From contig JAIVFJ010000673.1 of assembly GCA_025765615.1 (NCBI GenBank), positions 1 to 15,566 on the forward strand: a stretch of 15,566 bases of DNA. Reading direction: 5' to 3'. A program made the position numbers and the translations under genes. Below, one piece after another: positions 1-8,779 of the stretch (positions within the stretch are counted from its first letter, which is position 1; each line of letters opens with the position of its first letter). The stretch is from Zopfochytrium polystomum (lineage: Eukaryota; Chytridiomycota; Chytridiomycetes; Chytridiales; Chytridiaceae). Under the pieces are notes generated by a model. It made no database searches and was not told the DNA's origin. It saw only the letters and a program-made list of their open reading frames with translations.

Positions 1-815
1 TGGAGGTTGCTGCGTAAATGAGGCAAGGACCCTTCACTACTGCTTCTGGACAACAATGACGACAGCCTGGTAGACAAGCAGAGTCAGAAGCCACCTGGGA
101 GCTCGACGCCCCTGACATCGTCCCCCATGCAAGGCCATCAGATCCAGCAACGACAGTGATCCAAGTGATCTTGGCGCTGTGCCTGCTGCTGTTGCATTGT
201 GGCTGCTGTTGCGTTGTGGCTGTCCGACTCTGACTCCCACTCAATGACAACGTGGTGGCTGCCGCAAGACCAGTAACAACGTCAACAAAGACTCTTTCTG
301 ATCAGAGCGCCTGGTTTTAACCCATCGGTCGCTGCCGTTGACGCTGCCCAAGCTGTTACGTGTGCGGCTGCTGGAGGCGCTGTCTGCTGCAGACATTTTG
401 AGGGTTGTGCCCTCGGGACGCCCTCGTCTGTTGGCAAAACTGGGATGCTACCGTCTTCTTCGACTTCCTTGCCTCGCTGAGCGTGTAGAGGCTGCCCGCC
501 ACCACCCTAACTTGACCTGCTTGGGGGGGGGTTGAGGGGAGAAGAAGGAACCTACCTTCATATCTTCCAGAATGATTGGAGCTTTTGCGGCAGTCCGCAC
601 CCGCTGTTTGGTTTCCAGCCAAACAGGCAGACAGACAGCTCAGTAGCTCAGTTGTTTGTCTGTCTCTCTCTCTCTATCTCCATCATTCACAGAAATTGCA
701 ATCGCACATGAGAGAGAGAGAAGAGAGAGGACCAATGCACGATTCTTGTCTGCCTTGCCGCAGACGCCCCCTTGATTAACTCAAAAACCTCTCCGCCCTC
801 ACTATCCATTTGCAG
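1..815. other. Gene-poor stretch with short CTG/TTG-rich repeats
   Basis: I see no convincing gene here. Positions 186-219 are two copies of a 17-bp unit (one mismatch) within CTG/TTG-rich sequence. Short frames exist, for example a Leu-rich one at 338-535 and a competing frame around 405-490 reading like protein (DALVCWQNWDATVFFDFLAS), but neither has a clear start, splice partners or a recognisable family. A TC run (660-678) and a GA run (709-728) lie near each other in opposite purine sense and could pair. It may be a decayed gene remnant; that is inference only. Confidence 0.4.
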
Positions 816-1436
816 ACTGCCCAGAACGCCTCACCACGATCCTCGCAGCCCTAAGCCCTTACTTTGACCGCCTGCCGCCTGTCCTTGGGCGCCGCTGCAG
901 TGACACCAAAATCCTCCTCGCCGACTTTCAGACCATGGGGCGGGCGATGAACTTGCAGCGACCACGACGCTGACAAACGGCTGTATGCAAACCTGGCGTA
1001 TGCGTTCAGATCTGTCAGGTGGTGGCCAGCGACGGTGGATTATACATTGTGGGGAGCAAGGGGCCGTGGGAACTTTACAACAAGGGCCGCCGCCTTTGTG
1101 GCTGCCAGCAGAGAGAGAGAGAGAGACACAAAAAGACAACAAATGAAAAGAAAGAAAAAGAGAAAACAAGTACAGTGCTGTCCAATGTTTTGCGTCCCAC
1201 AGCATCTCCGGTCCCGCCGACACCAATGCCACCGCCATGCCAGCCGCTGCAACAGAAGCAACAGCAGCAGAAGTATTTAACACACAGCCGTCAGATCAAG
1301 GGGAAGTCTCCAGGCCTGGCCTTCGTTTGCTGCTCCCCTCACCATGCATACACTCATTTGTCGCCGCTACAATCGCCCTCCTCGCCCTCCCCATCGCCCT
1401 CCACATCGCCGAGGTCAAGGCCCCGGCGAACCTGCC
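816..1436 (+). other. Possible spliced or decayed coding remnant, unidentified
   Basis: Three adjacent stretches read like protein on the plus strand in different frames. The first follows a TTTGCAG acceptor-like site at 810-815 and contains LSPYFDRLPPVLGRR and LLADFQTM, faintly like the C-terminal helical domain of glutathione S-transferases, but too weak to name. The second (about 970-1106) contains LYANLAYAFRSVRWWPATVDY. The third follows CCCACAG near 1201 and ends in a hydrophobic segment (FVAATIALLALPIALHIAEV, about 1360-1420) that could span a membrane. Frame changes between them could be introns, indels or decay. No start codon or complete model can be supported. Confidence 0.2.
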
Positions 1437-1499
<63 letters not shown>

Positions 1500-1597
1500 C
1501 TCTCATCTCTCTCTCTCCTCTCTCTCTCTCGCTCTTCTCCTCTCCTCTCTCCCCCTACCTCCTCTCTCCCTCTCTGTCTCTCTCTTCCACTTTCATT
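1437..1597. repeat. Long CT-rich microsatellite tract
   Basis: About 160 bp of almost pure pyrimidine on the plus strand, mostly (CT)n broken by CC and CAT interruptions. Open frames through it code only for Leu/Ser runs on one strand and Arg/Glu runs on the other and are not genes. Such polypurine-polypyrimidine mirror tracts can adopt triplex (H-DNA) structure. Confidence 0.9.
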
Positions 1598-1818
1598 CCG
1601 CTGCTGCTGCAAGAAGCAGTTCAACCCAACGGAGGGAGTGCAGAGCCACAACGTCTGCGTGTGCAGGCGCGTACCGCTGCTGCTGCTGCTGGTGGTGTGG
1701 GTGGGGTGTGGATTCCGCGGTGATCCCAGACAGGGGCGTTGGCGTCTTTATCGTCCTTGTCAGGCTCGACAACGAGTGGGTTGGATGCAGCAGGTACTTG
1801 GCAGGAGCAGAGCCACTG

Positions 1819-1975
1819 GTTTTTTTTTTTTTTTTTTTTTTTTTGAGAGGGGTGGGGTTGCGAGTAGCGTTTTAGAGAGAGCAAATCCAAAATTACAAAA
1901 AAGGTGGAGCCTTGAACCTGGATATGCCTCGTTGGAGGGCAGCACGTTAACGGCGCAGCAGCCATTCCTCCCATG
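1819..1975 (-). mobile_element. Possible SINE-like retroposon ending in poly(A) (minus strand)
   Basis: On the minus strand, sequence starting near 1975 has GGTTCAAGGCT (about 1913-1923), close to the RNA polymerase III B box, followed by about 70 bp of body and then a run of 25 A (plus-strand T25, 1820-1844). That order, tRNA-like promoter then body then A-tail, is that of a short retroposon. The A box is not clear and I could not define target-site duplications, so a chance B-box match beside a homopolymer remains possible. Confidence 0.3.
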
Positions 1976-2007
1976 ACTGCCGCCGCGGATCGGGATCCCT
2001 GAGGCCA

Positions 2008-2165
2008 TATTAAGTCCATATTGAGTCCATATTGAGTCCATATGTGTGGACTCAATAGTGAATGAAAACCATAACAAAAAATAAAATTGACAAAAAAAAC
2101 AATTAAGGAACACAAAATGGACTCATTAATGGACTTGATAGTGGGCTTGATAGTTGGACTTGATT
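2008..2165. repeat. Array of eight copies of an 11-mer in two facing groups
   Basis: Unit TATTGAGTCCA or close variants lies at 2008-2018, 2019-2029 and 2030-2040. Its reverse complement TGGACTCAATA or variants lies at 2047-2057, 2118-2128, 2130-2140, 2142-2152 and 2155-2165. The left group repeats every 11 bp and the last four every 12-13 bp, roughly one DNA turn. The third and fourth copies form a perfect 11-bp-stem hairpin with a 6-nt loop (2030-2057). It could be a protein-binding array or the end of a mobile element; its role is unknown. Confidence 0.75.
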
Positions 2166-2199
2166 CTGGCCCCACTTTCACTAAGTAGGGCCCACATGT

Positions 2200-2880
2200 C
2201 TAGGTATTTTCGATCGAATTGAATCCAAAGTAGGTCGCCCAGATGACCGTCTGCCACAAAGAGAACGGACGGAGAGAGCCGAATTTCAACGGAACGCAGT
2301 CCACGAAGGTAGCGGACGGGCACCAGAGCAGCTCCATGGCCACTGACGGACAAAGTCGCGCACCACGACGAGGAGATCGACCGCTAGGACTTGAATCAGC
2401 AGCATGTTCCAGATGACGAAGCTCCTTAGCTTGGCCCGGAGGAGCCACGAAAATAGAGCCCAGAGGGGAAACGAGATGCTGAAAATGGCCATCCCGATGT
2501 ACGAATCGAGGATCTTCGGTTCGTCAAGGCTACAACGGAGGGCGCTGTTGCCTGAGGTTGGGCCGGCGTACGCGTAATCGCAGAAAGTGAGGGAGCCTGC
2601 GTAACAATCAAGTCTTCCCTTGCGAGATCGTCGAGTACAGGTGATCCGCGCGGACGTCGGCCGACTGGCAGGAACTTCTGCTATTGGACGCTGGTGTTGA
2701 AATGGACGATGGTTCGTGCACCGGGGTGCGCGAGTCTGGAGAAAGGAGAATGGTAACGGGGACGACCAGGATCCAGTTCACGGCGATCCGTGGGTTGATC
2801 CAGCCCAGCGAGGACCGAACGCGCCGGAGGGATGGACGATGGGACAAGCGGTCAAGGACTGATGTCCCGTAGCTTTGAAT
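2200..2880 (-). pseudogene. Broken multi-spanning membrane protein gene (copy A)
   Basis: Minus-strand segments read as a membrane protein in shifting frames. In order they are a segment with RIAVNWILVVPVTILL (about 2805-2735), then SADVRADHLYSTIS (about 2660-2620), then a Cys-containing loop with DCYAGSLTFCDYAYAGP (about 2612-2560), then two hydrophobic helices starting MAIFSISFPLWALFSWLL and FVIWNMLLIQVLAVDLLVVV (2492-2360). The first two segments match the locus at 9.87-10.7 kb (NWIL near the first, ADVRA plus Y-S-I in the second), which shows these frames were once coding. At least two frame changes and no start point to decay, although unmarked introns or sequencing indels could explain part of it. 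I do not recognise the family. Confidence 0.45.
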
Positions 2881-2914
2881 GGCCGGGATGTACTAAGAGG
2901 GTGTTCTCACCTGG

Positions 2915-3383
2915 TCACTCGAGCTCCTCCCGCTTCATCTTGAGCGTGTGGACTGCGTTTTTGTCCGAAAAGCGAACCTTGCGGATTTGCTTTCGTAGAT
3001 CCTTTGGCTGCGCGGGGGGTTTTTTCCAGGCGGACGGGGGTGCCAGCGGGGGACGAGGTGGGGTAGGCTAGTTGGTAGTTGTTGGGGATACAGCGTTGCG
3101 AGTGAGCAAATACAAGTTTGAATGAAGTTAAGCAAGGCTTACGTTTTTGTAGAGGTTGTACAGTCGCCACGACATCTCGGAGCTGTGCGACTGACAACTG
3201 ACAGAGTTTGCAGTCAAAAAGGGGGACCCTCACGGGGGCGCCTTGCACACATACTCAAATGCATACATACCCCTTCTACACAGACAAATTCAAACGAAGC
3301 AACGTACCGTTACCGGCGCGTTCTTTGAACCAGGCATTTAGTTCGCCATCGCTGTAATTGAGTAGACAACCGCTAATAGGTGC
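2915..3383 (-). CDS. C-terminal exons of an unidentified spliced gene
   Basis: Three exons are proposed on the minus strand. Exon 3308-3383 follows an AAACAG acceptor, contains LLNYSDGELNAWFKER and ends at a GTACGT donor. Exon 3143 to about 3182-3190 ends at a GTAAGC donor and contains EMSWRLYNLYKN. Terminal exon 2915-3007 follows a GCGCAG acceptor, contains PKDLRKQIRKVRFSDK and ends KMKREELE-stop. The last intron (3008-3142) has a GCTTAAC branch-like site. The joint between the first two exons is out of phase by one base in the frame I prefer, so either an indel or another acceptor is involved; a competing frame for the last two exons also stays open. The 5' end above 3383 was not resolved. 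The protein is basic and charged at its C-terminus, with no family I can name. Confidence 0.4.
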
Positions 3384-4509
3384 CTGTTTCAGCTTGGGAA
3401 TCGGGGTCAAGATGCGATGGGAGGAAAGGGGTGATTACCCTCTGTACTCATACTCTCCTGCGGAGAGTAAGCCAGGACTTGGCCGAGAGACAAACGCTGT
3501 GAGACCCGAAAAAAAAAATTTTTTTTTTTTCCTCAACCCAAACGCCGAGAGTCCGAAATCCGTCGGAAAAAATCATTCGTCTTTCTTTTTCTTCATCCGC
3601 AGTTCACCTTATCGTCATTTTCTGCCGTTTTATCTGATTCGTGGCTTCAGCACAGCCGAGAGACGCAGAGATTGAAGAGAAGTGCGAGAGACCCATTTAC
3701 CTCCCGATTACAGGAATGGTATATCTTTTAGACAAAGTCAGATATTCGAATATCTGACATTTGTTTTGATAAAAGAAGTCGAGGGTGGCTCTTTCTCTTT
3801 TCTTTTGAGTCAATCATAGTCGCTCTTGCCGAAAGGAGCAGAGAAGGTCTGAACAACGGGCGGAGCTTATCGGAATGAGGTGGAAAGCGTTGCGGGCGGA
3901 CCGCGGTCCTGTCCAACAAACGTCCCTCTCTGCGTTTCGTACGGGGATCGCCTGGGGGTGTAATGGGTGGAGCATATGATGGTTGATTTGATGTTGGTCT
4001 AAGTGCATGAGTGAGGTGAGCGAGTCAAAGGAAGCACAGTGGATTGATTGGTTTTAATGAAACGTGGGTCAGGGGGAGAGGACGCGGTCGCGTGGGATAT
4101 CAACCCGCGAAACGAGGAAGGCGGGGGGCCGCCAGTCGAGGTAAGCCTGCTTGCTAGCGGTCTGCAAACAAAGAAGGAAAAACTTGCGATCCGCATTCTT
4201 CCCTTTCGGCATCTGTTTGGAGTGTCCCGCTTGCTTGCTTCGCCCTTTGGCCTTTTCTGTCTTTCTCTCTGTCTCCCTCCCGCTCCTTCTGCCTCCAAGT
4301 CCGCAATTCTTCCAGTATTAATTCAAATAGGTCACAGGTCGGAGTGGCAGAGCAGAGAGGAGAGAGAAAGAGGAGGGAGAGAGACAGATAGAGTGCTTTC
4401 TTTGCGGACACTCCTCTTGACGGTTCCGCCTGGATTGGCCAGACACAAAAACACAGACTCTGAGGCTGAGCAGCAAAAGGATTGGAAGCGATAGCGCCAG
4501 ACCGAGACG

Positions 4510-4512
<3 letters not shown>
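3384..4512. other. Intergenic stretch with only weak coding traces
   Basis: No solid gene is seen. Positions 3509-3530 are an A9-T12 block. A plus-strand frame from 4048 stays open to a good donor-like GTAAGC at 4141 and could be a small first exon (it contains DAVAWDINPRNEEGGGPP), but no partner exon is evident. CT/GA-rich patches at 4258-4290 and 4355-4390 give spurious open frames. Confidence 0.4.
3737..3758. promoter_or_regulatory. 22-bp perfect palindrome
   Basis: The half GTCAGATATTC is followed immediately by its exact reverse complement, with no spacer. Its centre is TTCGAA. Length and perfection suggest a dimeric DNA-binding site or a cruciform; no known factor is assigned. Confidence 0.5.
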
Positions 4513-4558
<46 letters not shown>

Positions 4559-4573
4559 TGTGTGTGTGTGTGA
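4513..4573. repeat. (AG)22 followed by (TG)7 microsatellite
   Basis: An uninterrupted (AG)22 run covers 4513-4556, followed by a TG run to about 4572. It lies about 300 bp upstream of the start of the alanine-rich gene and is the purine counterpart of the CT run at 4711-4737. Confidence 0.9.
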
Positions 4574-4694
4574 GACAAAAGACACAAAGGCTTAATTCAG
4601 GAAATCAGGTTGACTCGCATGCGAACTGTGTCCGCGGTTGGGAAATGTACTCAGCCGCGGTTCCCGCCTGTCCGCACACTTCGAATCCTCCAAC

Positions 4695-4710
4695 CACACA
4701 CACACACACA

Positions 4711-4737
<27 letters not shown>
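4695..4737. repeat. (CA)8 then (CT)13 microsatellite
   Basis: A CA run (4695-4710) passes directly into a CT run (4711-4737), then CT/CTGT-rich sequence to about 4770. It sits just upstream of the TATA box at 4775, where pyrimidine-rich tracts are common in fungal promoters. Confidence 0.9.
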
Positions 4738-4743
<6 letters not shown>

Positions 4744-4774
4744 CTCTCTGTCTCTGTCTCTGTCTCCCTGCTAG

Positions 4775-4781
4775 TATATAT
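4775..4781 (+). promoter_or_regulatory. TATA box of the alanine-rich gene
   Basis: TATATAT lies 99 bp before the ATG at 4880 and just after the CT-rich tract. This is the only strong TATA in the upstream region and fits a start of transcription around 4810-4840. Confidence 0.5.
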
Positions 4782-4879
4782 GGCGGCTGCACAGCCCTCC
4801 CTGCCTCGGAACAACATTTTTTTCCCACACACACGAACTCTCTTGATCGCTCAGGCTCCCATTCCCGTCTTCCCATACC

Positions 4880-7800
4880 ATGGGGTCGCCAACCGCAACC
4901 CGCCCGGCGTCAACGCCGCACCACCAACACCACCACCGTAGCCACGTTCTTCTTCTCCCCATCCTCCTCCTCCTCTTCCACCTCCTCATTCTCCTCCCAA
5001 ACAAACACATCCTCGCGACGCCCATCCCTCGCCGCGACACAGGCCTCCGTCGACGCGACCCGATCAGCATCGCCAGACGCAGCAGCGGAAGCACCGTCGT
5101 CACCATTGCCTCGCCGCTCTTCGTCTCGACACCGCCCGAAAACCGCCTTACCTCGCATCTGGTCCGCCGCGCCCGCGTCAAGATCGACAAAGAGACCGGG
5201 CAGCCAAACGAGCCCGTTCAGACCGCCGGTGACCGCTTCGAGACCGGAAAGCTCGGCAACTCGCGCTTCAATGCGGCAAAGGCTGGATTGAAGGAGGTGT
5301 GTGCGTGTGTGATTGGGTTTACGTTTGCGGTTAGGTTTGAGAACGTGCGTATGAAGACTCTGTGAGTGAGTGAGTTAGTGAGAATGTTCGTAGGTGCTGG
5401 AAAATCACTCCCGTCGCGAGGAAATCCTTTCTTACTCAACTTCTTGTTCGTCTAACTCACCGCTTCAACTCCAAACCAGACTGCGTACATGGCGCAGCTC
5501 GACGGCACCGATGCCGCAGTCGCCTTTGGCGCGTCGACCGCCGGTGCAGCAATAAGAGCAGTTGCCGGCAAGACTGGTTAGTGGGTGTAGAAACTGTACG
5601 CGAGCCTCAGGATGAGAGAAAAAAACTTGCTCTTCCCAAAGGTAACCCCACCTTTGCCCACCCGAGCCATTGGTGCACACCAGCCGGAAAAGCAGCCGCG
5701 ATCGCCATTGGTGCAACTGCAAGCGCATGCATCGACTGTGTCAAGGCCGTGGTGCAGAAGAAGAGCGCAAAGGGTATAAAGGGAGCGAAGTTCCTTCCTT
5801 TCTTTTCTATTTGTTCTGTTCCTGACTACGCCTTTTTGTCAGACATTGCCAAGCAAACCTTGGCCGGCGCGATGCAGGGCACGGCGCTGCAGCTGGATTC
5901 GGGCAGTTGAGTGACCACGATCGACACCCTAACGCTTGAAATTCACACGCACTCTCACATCGACGCAAAGACCACGCGCGTGTCCCCATGTTTTCCGCCG
6001 CCTGGGACCTTCGCCAGGGCAAGTCGCTTAAGAGTTGAGTGTCTCACTTTCCGCCTTTTCTGGCCGCTCGCTCGCCTGTTTCTTTTTAGCCTGTTCGTCT
6101 CACAAAAACTCTTTTTCCCCTCCCCCGAACAAACCAACAAACAAAGCCGCCGCAAACACCGCCGCAAACGCCGCTGATGCTGACTGGGTCAAGCAGGCCG
6201 CCGCGAATCCGCTGGGTCGGTACACACCCTAACCAGCCCATGAGCCCCCTTTTTTTATTTCCTGATGCGCCTCTCCTCCCACCCCCCACTGTCTATCCCC
6301 TCAAACCTTTTCAGAAAAGGTTCAAAAAGCCAAGATGGAAGATGCCAAAAAGAACGGCAACGCACCCGCCGAAGAGCCAAAGTCAAAAATGCAAAAGGCC
6401 GGCTCTGTCGCGAAAACCATCGGGAAACTGGTGCGCCCACCTCCTCCCTTTCCCTACAAACAACATTTCACCGAAAACCCATTTTTTTTATCATTGTACG
6501 CAGGGCGTCAAGACCGGCTACGCCATCGCGAACAAGGCGGTCCCCGTCGCCGTCGCCGGTGCTGTCACCGCCGCCGCTGGACCCATCGGTAAGTGGCGAA
6601 AGAAGCCGTCGGGAAAATCACGTAAAAATAATCCTCCCTCTTCCCCCATCCACCTAAAAAAAAACTATTAGCTGGCTGTGCCGCCGGACTTTGCACCGCT
6701 GCCGCGATGGGCGCCGCGCACGGCGTCGTCAGCAGCGCCCTGAAGGGCGAGAGCCCAAAGAGTTGAGTAGTGATTGGCTGAGCGGGCGTATGTTTGTGTT
6801 TCGGAAATCGCTGACACATTGTCATTTATAACCAGAGATGCTAAAAAACGGGGCTGCGGTCGCCACTCAGCAGGTCGCGTCGTGGGTCCCGGGCGGACGT
6901 GAGTTCGATTCCTCTTTGCCTCATTGTGCTATTGCCTCTATGGTGGCTTTGTGCTTCTTTGTCTGACCAAACCAAACTGCACAACGGGGGGAAAAAAACA
7001 AAAAATATAGGCGCCATCCACTATGGAGTGCATGCCGCTGGCAACACGCTGGCTGACGGCAAAGGCATGGCAGGTAGGCCGGGCGCGCAACCAATTTTAA
7101 TTCATACGCGCTTGCGTTCTTAGTTCCGTATGGGAGGGGGGAGGAAAAGACTTCGCGGTTTCGGCCTAACTTCCTGTGCTTCGCGCTATTGTCTGACAAT
7201 ACCAACATACGAAAAAAAAAAAAATTAACCTTAAACACCTAGCGGCGGTACAGAACGGCGTTGCGGGCTATGCGGGAATGGCGGCGAGCGGAGCTGTGAA
7301 ACGCATCGGTGCTACGCGTAAGTGCTCTGGCAGGGAGGTCGGGTCGCCGCGAACTCGTTGACCTGAATTTTCTACTTCCTTCCTACTTTATGCTCCCCTC
7401 TCATTTTAACAAATCACACCTTCCTCTTCACCCCCCCAGCCATGACCGGCGCGATGGTGATGGACACAGTCCAGTCCGCGATCAACGGTGCCGCAAACAC
7501 GATCAAGGGCGACCCCAAGCTGTCCAAGAACGGCAAGAAGCTGCAGGCGGCGGGCAAGTACGCCGGCAAGACCGGCAACGTCGTCAAAACCATCCAGGGC
7601 AACATTGTGGCCAAGAAGTCGACGGCGGCCGGGCCGACGCCGGGGCGAAGAAGAACTTGGCCGTCGCGCAAGGCAGCGCGAAGGGCAACTTGGCGGTCGC
7701 CTCTGGCGCCGCGAAGAAGGACTTGGCTGCGGGGCAAGGCGCCGCGAGCAGGATCGCGGCTCCCGCAAAGGGCGCCGCGGCGAAAACGGCGCCGCGGCCG

Positions 7801-8482
7801 CCGCGGCTGCCGACGCTGGGTATAAACGGTTCAGCGGGCGTAAAGGGCGCCGGACCGACGCCGAGCGGGCCCCAGTTCAAAACGCCGGACTCTCTCAAGC
7901 CCGGCGCAAAGACCAACCTGCAGTTTAAAACTCCAGACTCGCTCAAGCCCGGCGCAAAGACCAGCCTGCAGTTTAAAACCCCAGACTCGCTCAAGCCCGG
8001 CGCAAAGACGAATCTTAAGTCGAGCGCCCCGGACACGTCTAAGAAGGGCGTTGGCGGGGTCGTGCAGCCTCCGGCCGCGGCGGCAAAAAAGACCCTTGGG
8101 AGGTCCCCCCCGGCCACCAAAGAAAACGCAGGTTCGGTCGCAGCTCGTGCCACGCTCAAGGCCGCCGGAAATAAGGCCGTGGCCGTCGGCAGGCTGAAGG
8201 GCGCAGGGGCCGACGCAAAATCGCCGAAGGCCGCCGGCGCTGCGGGAGGCGAGACAGCTGCAACAACCGCGAAAAAGGGGCTGTCCCGTTCGTCGTCCGC
8301 CCCGGCAAAGCCCGGCGGCACCATGGGGAAAGCGCCGGGAGCAACGAAGGAGCTGTCCCGCTCGGCTTCCGTCCCAAGGCTGCTTCTCTCCGAAAGCGGC
8401 AGCCCCTGCGAAGGTTGCGGCACCTGCGAAGGTTGCGGCACCTGCGAAGGCAGCTACCAACTGCGAAGCGTGGCAAAAGTGA
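4880..8482 (+). CDS. Secreted alanine-rich repetitive protein, 13 exons
   Basis: Proposed exons: 4880-5296, 5480-5576, 5684-5773, 5843-5905, 5971-6033, 6147-6215, 6315-6430, 6504-6588, 6672-6761, 6836-6898, 7011-7073, 7243-7317 and 7440-8482. All joints keep frame, giving about 778 residues once three single-base gaps in the last exon are allowed for. Residues 22-46 form a Leu-rich signal peptide with likely cleavage after Ala46 (HILA), followed by dibasic sites at 51-52, 57-59 and 66-67 of the kind Kex2 cuts. Exons 2-13 code for Ala/Gly-rich, helix-prone sequence with few Cys (ACIDC in exon 3, GCAAGLC in exon 9). The last exon adds Lys/Pro/Ala repeats, SRSSSAP and SRSASVP, and a histone-H1-like AAPAKV tail. 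Frame gaps lie at 7642-7645, 8373-8375 and 8390-8391. I know no named family; a structural wall or matrix role is inference. Exons 5 and 6 use AAG acceptors and are less certain, but exon 5 is supported by its match to exon 11. Confidence 0.75.
5480..6430 (+). repeat. Six-exon module A of the alanine-rich gene
   Basis: Exons 2-7 have lengths 97, 90, 63, 63, 69 and 116 nt. The module is entered and left by phase-0 introns and all its internal introns are phase 1. Each exon has a counterpart in order in module B (from 6504). Matches include AGKAAAIAIGA against AGCAAGLCTAA, and AAWDLRQGK against AAGNTLADGK. Confidence 0.7.
6504..7620 (+). repeat. Six-exon module B of the alanine-rich gene
   Basis: Exons 8-12 have lengths 85, 90, 63, 63 and 75 nt, and the start of exon 13 completes the copy. 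The intron phases repeat those of module A. Exon 7 (EEPKSKMQKAGSVAKTIGK) matches exon 13 (DPKLSKNGKKLQ, then AGKTGNVVKTI). Nucleotide identity is low, so the duplication is old. Confidence 0.7.
7648..7779 (+). repeat. Four tandem 33-bp coding repeats
   Basis: Four 11-residue units start at 7648, 7681, 7714 and 7747: KKNLAVAQGSA, KGNLAVASGAA, KKDLAAGQGAA and SRIAAPAKGAA. The unit is in frame, so copy number can change without breaking the gene. Confidence 0.85.
7873..8016 (+). repeat. Three tandem 48-bp coding repeats
   Basis: The 16-residue unit QFKTPDSLKPGAKTNL starts at 7873, 7921 and 7969. The only residue change is Asn to Ser in copy 2. Near-identity points to recent expansion or homogenisation compared with the older exon modules. 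Confidence 0.95.
8402..8455 (+). repeat. Three tandem 18-bp repeats at the C-terminus
   Basis: Units at 8402, 8420 and 8438 encode APAKVA-type hexapeptides in the preferred frame, giving a tail like that of histone H1. In the frame that runs uninterrupted from upstream the same bases encode a Cys/Gly repeat (CEGCGT), which does not fit the rest of the protein. Confidence 0.85.
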
Positions 8483-8779
8483 ACTGTATCGACCATTTTG
8501 AGCAAGCGGGGACGGGCGATGAAGGGATTTCTTGGAGGAACTGGACAAAATGAGCATTCTCTATTTCGTTGTATCCCCTCTTCAGTCCGTTCTATCTCCT
8601 TTCTTCCCCTTCAAACCTGTCAGCCTTTTCTCAACCACTACGAAAAAGGCATGCACTCCATCCTCACATTATTACTTTTTTTTCGTTCTTTTCCCGGTTC
8701 GATTTCTATGGCCTTCCCTCCCCTTGTCGCACGTTTTCTTGAGCACCAATTTTTTATCAACTTCGTGTGGCTGTTGCAG
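8483..8779. other. 3' flank of the alanine-rich gene
   Basis: Pyrimidine- and T-rich sequence without a convincing frame. It probably holds the 3' UTR of the alanine-rich gene. No canonical AATAAA signal is seen, which is not unusual in fungi. Confidence 0.4.

Noticed and set aside
1019..1976. Three plus-strand frames of more than 200 codons
   Set aside because: They run through the CT microsatellite and the poly(T) run and consist mostly of Leu/Ser repeats.
4154..4876. Several frames with Ser/Leu or Arg/Glu runs
   Set aside because: They are products of the GA/CT microsatellites, not genes.
7873..8016. CRISPR-like array
   Set aside because: Repeats are contiguous, in frame and without spacers, in a eukaryotic coding exon.
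7640..8400. Programmed ribosomal frameshifting in the alanine-rich gene
   Set aside because: Three shifts in one exon, no slippery heptamer seen, and the same kind of indel occurs in two unrelated genes; sequencing error is simpler.
7584..8441. 285-codon open frame on the minus strand inside the last exon of the alanine-rich gene
   Set aside because: It is the mirror of GC-rich repetitive coding sequence; its Phe/Ala/Pro repeats simply mirror the sense repeats, and the sense frame has splice and signal-peptide support.
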